From DATJQA01 sp041169145 (GTDB lineage Bacteria; Patescibacteriota; Minisyncoccia; UBA6257; 2-01-FULL-56-20): 8,105 bases of DNA. Position numbers and translations under genes: made by a program. The DNA is taken from the NCBI GenBank assembly GCA_041169145.1, contig JBEEJO010000037.1:1-8105 (forward strand), written 5' to 3'. The notes beneath the pieces are model-generated. The model was not told the origin of the DNA. It did no database searches and was given only the letters and a program-made list of their open reading frames with translations. Positions 5,300-8,105 of the stretch are shown piece by piece; positions within the stretch are counted from its first letter, which is position 1, and the number at the start of each line of letters is the position of its first letter.

Positions 5300-6346
5300 A
5301 TGACAAAGATAGCAATTAACGGATTCGGACGTATCGGTCGCGCGTTTTTGAAGGTTGCCGCATCGCATCCGGAGCTTGACGTGGTCGCCGTGAACGATCT
5401 CGGCGAACCGGAGATGTTGGCGTATCTTCTGCAATACGATTCGGCATATCACAAATATTCCGGCAAGGTCAGCACGAAAGACCAAGACGGTAAAAAATAT
5501 CTGGTCGTTGATTCGCCGGAAGGGAAGCACACCGAAGCGGTTTTTCTCCAGCTCAAGGACCCGACGCAGCTTCCGTGGAAGGAATTGGGTATAGATATAG
5601 TAGTTGAGTCGACCGGCGTGTATGAAACCTATGACAAAATGGCGGTTCACCGCGCGCAAGGCGCGAAAAAGGTAGTCCTGACCGCTCCGGCGAAGGACGA
5701 CGACCGCGAGGGAGCGAAAACCGTCCTGCTCGGCATCAATGAAAGCGAATTTGCGCAGTGCGATATGACGTCGAACGGTTCGTGCACGACGAATTCCATC
5801 GCTCCGGTCATGCAGATACTCGTCGAAAAGATCGGCGTGAAGAAAGCGTTCCTGAACACCATTCATAGCTATACCGCGACGCAGAATCTGGTTGACGGGC
5901 CGGTCAAGGGCCATGACTATCGTCGGGGCCGCTCGGCGGCGATGAATATCGTACCCTCAACGACCGGCGCCGCCATCGCGCTCGGGCGCGTCGTGCCGAA
6001 AGTGCAGGGAAAATTCGACGGCATCGCGCTCCGCGTGCCAACCGTTACCGGTTCGCTCTCGTCCATCACGTTCCTCGCCGAACGGGCGACATCGGTTGAG
6101 GAGTTGAACACGTTCTTCACCGATGCGGAAAAAGAAGAGCGGTGGAAGGGCATTATCCAGACAACGAACGACCAATTGGTTTCGACGGACATCATTGGCA
6201 ATCACTACCCGGCTATTGTCGACCTATCGCTCACGAAGGTCGTGGATGGCGACCTTTGCTCGGTTTACTCATGGTATGACAATGAATATGGGTATACCTA
6301 CGCGCTGGTCGAGCACGTGGTGAGGTTAGCGAAAACACTCGGATAA
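5300..6346 (+). CDS. gap: Glyceraldehyde-3-phosphate dehydrogenase, type I
   Basis: It oxidises glyceraldehyde 3-phosphate with NAD+ and phosphate to 1,3-bisphosphoglycerate in glycolysis; it acts in the cytoplasm as a tetramer. The 348-aa length is typical. The Rossmann nucleotide motif is INGFGRIGRAF (6-16). D33 in AVNDLG is the acidic residue that favours NAD over NADP. The active site reads SNGSCTTNSIAP (158-169), with catalytic C162, and NTIHSYT (186-192), with H189. STTGAA (220-225), RVPT (245-248) and WYDNEYGYT (325-333) are also in place. The usual SNASCTTNC appears as SNGSCTTNS, a mild change seen among divergent bacterial enzymes. There is no Shine-Dalgarno sequence before the ATG. 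It opens a cluster with rpiB, rpe and transketolase, and eight bases separate its stop from the next gene. Confidence 0.97.
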   Translation: MTKIAINGFGRIGRAFLKVAASHPELDVVAVNDLGEPEMLAYLLQYDSAYHKYSGKVSTKDQDGKKYLVVDSPEGKHTEAVFLQLKDPTQLPWKELGIDIVVESTGVYETYDKMAVHRAQGAKKVVLTAPAKDDDREGAKTVLLGINESEFAQCDMTSNGSCTTNSIAPVMQILVEKIGVKKAFLNTIHSYTATQNLVDGPVKGHDYRRGRSAAMNIVPSTTGAAIALGRVVPKVQGKFDGIALRVPTVTGSLSSITFLAERATSVEELNTFFTDAEKEERWKGIIQTTNDQLVSTDIIGNHYPAIVDLSLTKVVDGDLCSVYSWYDNEYGYTYALVEHVVRLAKTLG

Positions 6347-6354
6347 CTGCCAGC

Positions 6355-6741
6355 ATGGGAAAAAGCATTGAATCGCAATGGAGAGGAGGAGATCCGCTGA
6401 TACGGGCGATAGAAGCGGGTGCCGGCCAGTCAACGGTTGAACAGTACCTGCAACTTCCCGAGGAAGCCCAACGATTAGTGCGGGAAACACTTCGTTCAAT
6501 GAAGGAAGAAGCAAAAAAGAGCCCGCGGGAACTTATTCAGGCATTGCCCGTCATTATCTCTTTTTTCGATGAGCTCCATCCGGGCAGTCGCAAAGAGGAA
6601 GGCCGGCTCGTGTACGACACCGAGGGCGGATCGCACGTTTCCGATGCGGAACTTTCGAAGCTTGTGGAAACGCAAATTGCCCAATGGGAAGAGCAATTGA
6701 AAGAGAGCGGACAGAAGCCCGCAAAACAGGCTCTTAATTAA
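6355..6741 (+). CDS. Uncharacterised 128-aa protein in the gap-rpiB-rpe cluster
   Basis: I do not recognise this protein. It is soluble, highly charged and probably mostly helical, with no cysteines, no signal peptide and no membrane segment. Visible stretches include a glutamate- and lysine-rich helix around LPEEAQRLVRETLRSMKEEAKK (34-55), a more hydrophobic middle (LIQALPVIISFFDELHPG, 60-77) and a charged C-terminal helix (about 97-118). It starts eight bases after the gap stop and ends 24 bases before rpiB, so it is very likely co-transcribed with them. No Shine-Dalgarno sequence precedes the ATG. An AGGAGG-like run at 6381-6387 is inside the gene and has no suitable in-frame start after it. 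Position suggests a link to sugar-phosphate metabolism, for instance as a partner protein; that is only inference. Confidence 0.82.
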   Translation: MGKSIESQWRGGDPLIRAIEAGAGQSTVEQYLQLPEEAQRLVRETLRSMKEEAKKSPRELIQALPVIISFFDELHPGSRKEEGRLVYDTEGGSHVSDAELSKLVETQIAQWEEQLKESGQKPAKQALN

Positions 6742-6765
6742 TCCGTCGCTCCAACTCCGTAATCC

Positions 6766-7221
6766 ATGCTCATCTATTTCGGGGCCGATCATCGCGGGTT
6801 CGCGTTCAAGGAACAGCTGAAGCCTTTTGTGCAGAGCATGGGGTATGAGATCAATGACCTCGGCGCCGCTGCGGAGGATCCCGAGGACGATTATCCGGAT
6901 TACGCGATTGCGGTCGCCCGCGAAGTGAGCGCCGATCCGTTGAACCGCAAAGGCGTCCTGATCTGCGGTTCCGGTGCGGGGATGGCCATCGTGGCGAACA
7001 AATTCCGCGGCGTCCGCGCTGTGCATCCGTCGTCGAACGACGAGGCGTATGCCGCCCGACACGATGACGACGCGAATATTTTGGTCATCGCCGCCGATTT
7101 TACGAAACTTGAACTTGCGCAAAGCATAGCGCGCGTATTCTTCATGACTGCGTTTGGCACCGACGAACGGTATGCCCGCCGCATCAGAAAGATCAACGAT
7201 GCCGAAGCAGAGAATGTCTAG
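6766..7221 (+). CDS. rpiB: Ribose-5-phosphate isomerase B (RpiB/LacAB family)
   Basis: It interconverts ribose 5-phosphate and ribulose 5-phosphate in the non-oxidative pentose phosphate pathway. The 151-aa length is typical. Motifs are GADHRGFAFK (6-15, with D8 and H9), DYPDYA (42-47), and GVLICGSGAGMAIVANK (63-79), where C67 is the catalytic-type cysteine. FRGVRAV (80-86) and the phosphate-binding arginines R135 and R139 near the end are also present. One motif is odd. The usual R-x-H-N-D-x-N reads ARHDDDAN (97-104): aligned on the final D-A-N, the family histidine position is D100 and a histidine sits one residue earlier (H99). The following G-x-R is A-A-D. It may still act on ribose 5-phosphate, given rpe and transketolase beside it, but another aldose phosphate is possible. 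No Shine-Dalgarno sequence; nine bases separate it from rpe. Confidence 0.93.
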   Translation: MLIYFGADHRGFAFKEQLKPFVQSMGYEINDLGAAAEDPEDDYPDYAIAVAREVSADPLNRKGVLICGSGAGMAIVANKFRGVRAVHPSSNDEAYAARHDDDANILVIAADFTKLELAQSIARVFFMTAFGTDERYARRIRKINDAEAENV

Positions 7222-7230
7222 CACGATCCC

Positions 7231-7941
7231 ATGGATATCTACCCGGTATTGAACTGCCGCGATGCGGGCGAGGTGCACGACACCTTGAAAGTCGTACAGG
7301 GTTTTTTGCCGTATGGACAATGGATCCATCTTGATGTGGCCGACGCGAAGTTCACGCCGCATAAGACATGGAATGCGCCCGAGGACTGGCCCTCGTTCCG
7401 GATGAACTACGCCTTGGAAGTGCATCTGATGACCGAGGAACCGGAAAAAGAGGTACCGCGCTGGCTTGCGGCCGGCGCGCGGCGCGTTATCGTGCACTTG
7501 GAAGCATTGACGAACGACGAGCACCACGTTGCGCGGCGCGGCGTCGACGAGCTGATCACCGAAATTCTCAGCGCGTGCTTCCCGGCGAACGCCGAGGCTC
7601 TCCTTGCCGTGAATCCCGAAACCCCGGTTGCGACATCCGTTCAACATTTCAAACGGTTCAACGGCGCCCAGATCCTCGCGGTGAACCCCGGTCTTTCGGG
7701 GCAGAAGTTCCAATCGACCGTGCTTCAAAAAATGACGTACTTACGGCAGGTGATGCCCGGTGTTACAATTGAGGTGGATGGCGGTGTTACGCCGTCTATT
7801 GTGCGCCGCGCGAAAGAAGCCGGCGCGACCATCGCGGTGTCCGCGCACTACATCTTCGAGTCCGGCGATCCGAAACATGCGTATAACGAACTGGTCGCCG
7901 CGGCGAAGGGACTTGCCCCCGGCGAGCGGGATGCGTGGTAG
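7231..7941 (+). CDS. rpe: Ribulose-phosphate 3-epimerase family protein (divergent)
   Basis: Family members interconvert ribulose 5-phosphate and xylulose 5-phosphate in a metal-dependent TIM barrel. The four metal ligands are all visible in this 236-aa protein: H33 and D35 in IHLDVADAKF, H65 in EVHLM, and D183 in EVDGGV. D35 and D183 are also the acid-base pair. AVNPETP (126-132) and LAVNPGLSGQKF (149-160) match the family. Several substrate-contact segments differ from the classical enzyme. The N-terminal APSIL is YPVLN, the VMDG segment after the first aspartate is VADA, and the C-terminal phosphate-binding GSAIF is replaced by SAHYIF. The fold and metal site are thus kept while the substrate pocket is changed. 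Epimerase activity on ribulose 5-phosphate is likely from context with rpiB and transketolase. The start follows the rpiB stop by nine bases, without a Shine-Dalgarno sequence. Confidence 0.9.
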   Translation: MDIYPVLNCRDAGEVHDTLKVVQGFLPYGQWIHLDVADAKFTPHKTWNAPEDWPSFRMNYALEVHLMTEEPEKEVPRWLAAGARRVIVHLEALTNDEHHVARRGVDELITEILSACFPANAEALLAVNPETPVATSVQHFKRFNGAQILAVNPGLSGQKFQSTVLQKMTYLRQVMPGVTIEVDGGVTPSIVRRAKEAGATIAVSAHYIFESGDPKHAYNELVAAAKGLAPGERDAW

Positions 7942-7986
7942 CGCATAGGTTTGCGCATCGACGATCGTTTCGCCAAGAATAAAAAA

Positions 7987-7992
7987 TATAAC
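7987..7992 (+). promoter_or_regulatory. -10-like box before the transketolase gene
   Basis: TATAAC (five of six) lies in an A-rich stretch within the 65-bp gap between rpe and the next gene, ending 14 bases before the ATG. No good -35 is found (TCGTTT at 7965-7970, 16-base spacing, is the best). The gap is the longest inside this cluster, so a secondary promoter is plausible but weakly supported. Confidence 0.28.
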
Positions 7993-8006
7993 CACACGCT
8001 GAATCT

Positions 8007-8105
8007 ATGGAGCACCTTACCGAGAAAAAACTCCGTTCTCTGGAAGAAATGGCCGTTCACCTCCGGCGGGACATTATCACAATGGTGTCCGGCGCCGGTT
8101 CAGGC
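8007..8105 (+). CDS. tkt: Transketolase, N-terminal fragment, cut by the window edge
   Basis: Thirty-three codons are open to the edge of the window. The end of the fragment, LRRDIITMVSGAGSG (19-33), matches the first conserved helix of transketolases, in which the A-x-S-G is normally followed by H-P-G and the thiamine-diphosphate binding region. The enzyme transfers two-carbon units between sugar phosphates, linking xylulose and ribose 5-phosphates to glyceraldehyde 3-phosphate. That fits its place after rpiB and rpe. It cannot be seen whether this is a full-length enzyme or the N-terminal subunit of a split one. No Shine-Dalgarno sequence precedes the ATG; the upstream 25 bases are A-rich. 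Confidence 0.82.
   Translation, partial: MEHLTEKKLRSLEEMAVHLRRDIITMVSGAGSG

Noticed and set aside
6496..7728. A 410-codon open frame on the minus strand
   Set aside because: It is antisense to the 6355 gene, rpiB and rpe, which have clear motifs or tight operon spacing. Its own product has no family features.
2103..7941. Use of genetic code 25 (UGA as glycine)
   Set aside because: All genes are full-length under the standard code, with GGN glycine codons at conserved positions and no in-frame TGA.
1..8105. Mobile elements, CRISPR arrays, tRNA or rRNA genes
   Set aside because: No transposase or integrase motif, no regularly spaced repeats and no cloverleaf or rRNA-like sequence was seen on either strand.

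Overview
The window reads as a gene-dense piece of a bacterial chromosome, most likely from the Candidate Phyla Radiation (Patescibacteria, Parcubacteria-like). This placement is inferred from gene style: a B12-dependent ribonucleotide reductase, a membrane-anchored lamin-tail-domain protein, a short SpoU-type methyltransferase, a DUF192 protein, and a compact GAPDH/rpiB/rpe/transketolase cluster with divergent active-site motifs. No rRNA, tRNA, CRISPR array or mobile element is visible.

Layout. The left fifth (1-1663, minus strand) is the N-terminal 554 codons of a class II ribonucleotide reductase that runs off the left edge. A 439-bp divergent intergenic region (1664-2102) follows. It holds four tandem inverted repeats, a 13-codon minus-strand ORF with a GGAGG ribosome-binding site, and a probable promoter for the rightward gene. 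All later genes are on the plus strand: a surface or envelope lamin-tail-domain protein (2103-3407), a TrmH/SpoU RNA methyltransferase (3567-4049), an unrecognised 186-aa protein with its own strong promoter, ribosome-binding site and hairpin terminator (4131-4691), a membrane-anchored DUF192 protein (4806-5273), then gap (5300), an unrecognised 128-aa protein (6355), rpiB (6766), rpe (7231) and the start of a transketolase (8007, cut by the right edge).

How the genes fit together. The right half is a carbon-metabolism cluster. RpiB, Rpe and transketolase interconvert pentose and hexose phosphates, and GAPDH uses the glyceraldehyde 3-phosphate they release. In bacteria lacking phosphofructokinase, as reported for many Patescibacteria, this would be the route from hexose to lower glycolysis; that is an inference here. 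The same route supplies ribose 5-phosphate for nucleotides, which the ribonucleotide reductase converts to DNA precursors.

Expression signals are mixed. Several genes have a TATAAT-like box only 7 to 25 bases before the start codon and no Shine-Dalgarno sequence. The methyltransferase and the 186-aa gene have good Shine-Dalgarno sequences. None of the eight stop codons visible is TGA. The most unusual items are the structured nrdJ leader, the self-contained 4131-4691 unit whose terminator resembles part of its own coding sequence, and the shifted active-site motif of RpiB.
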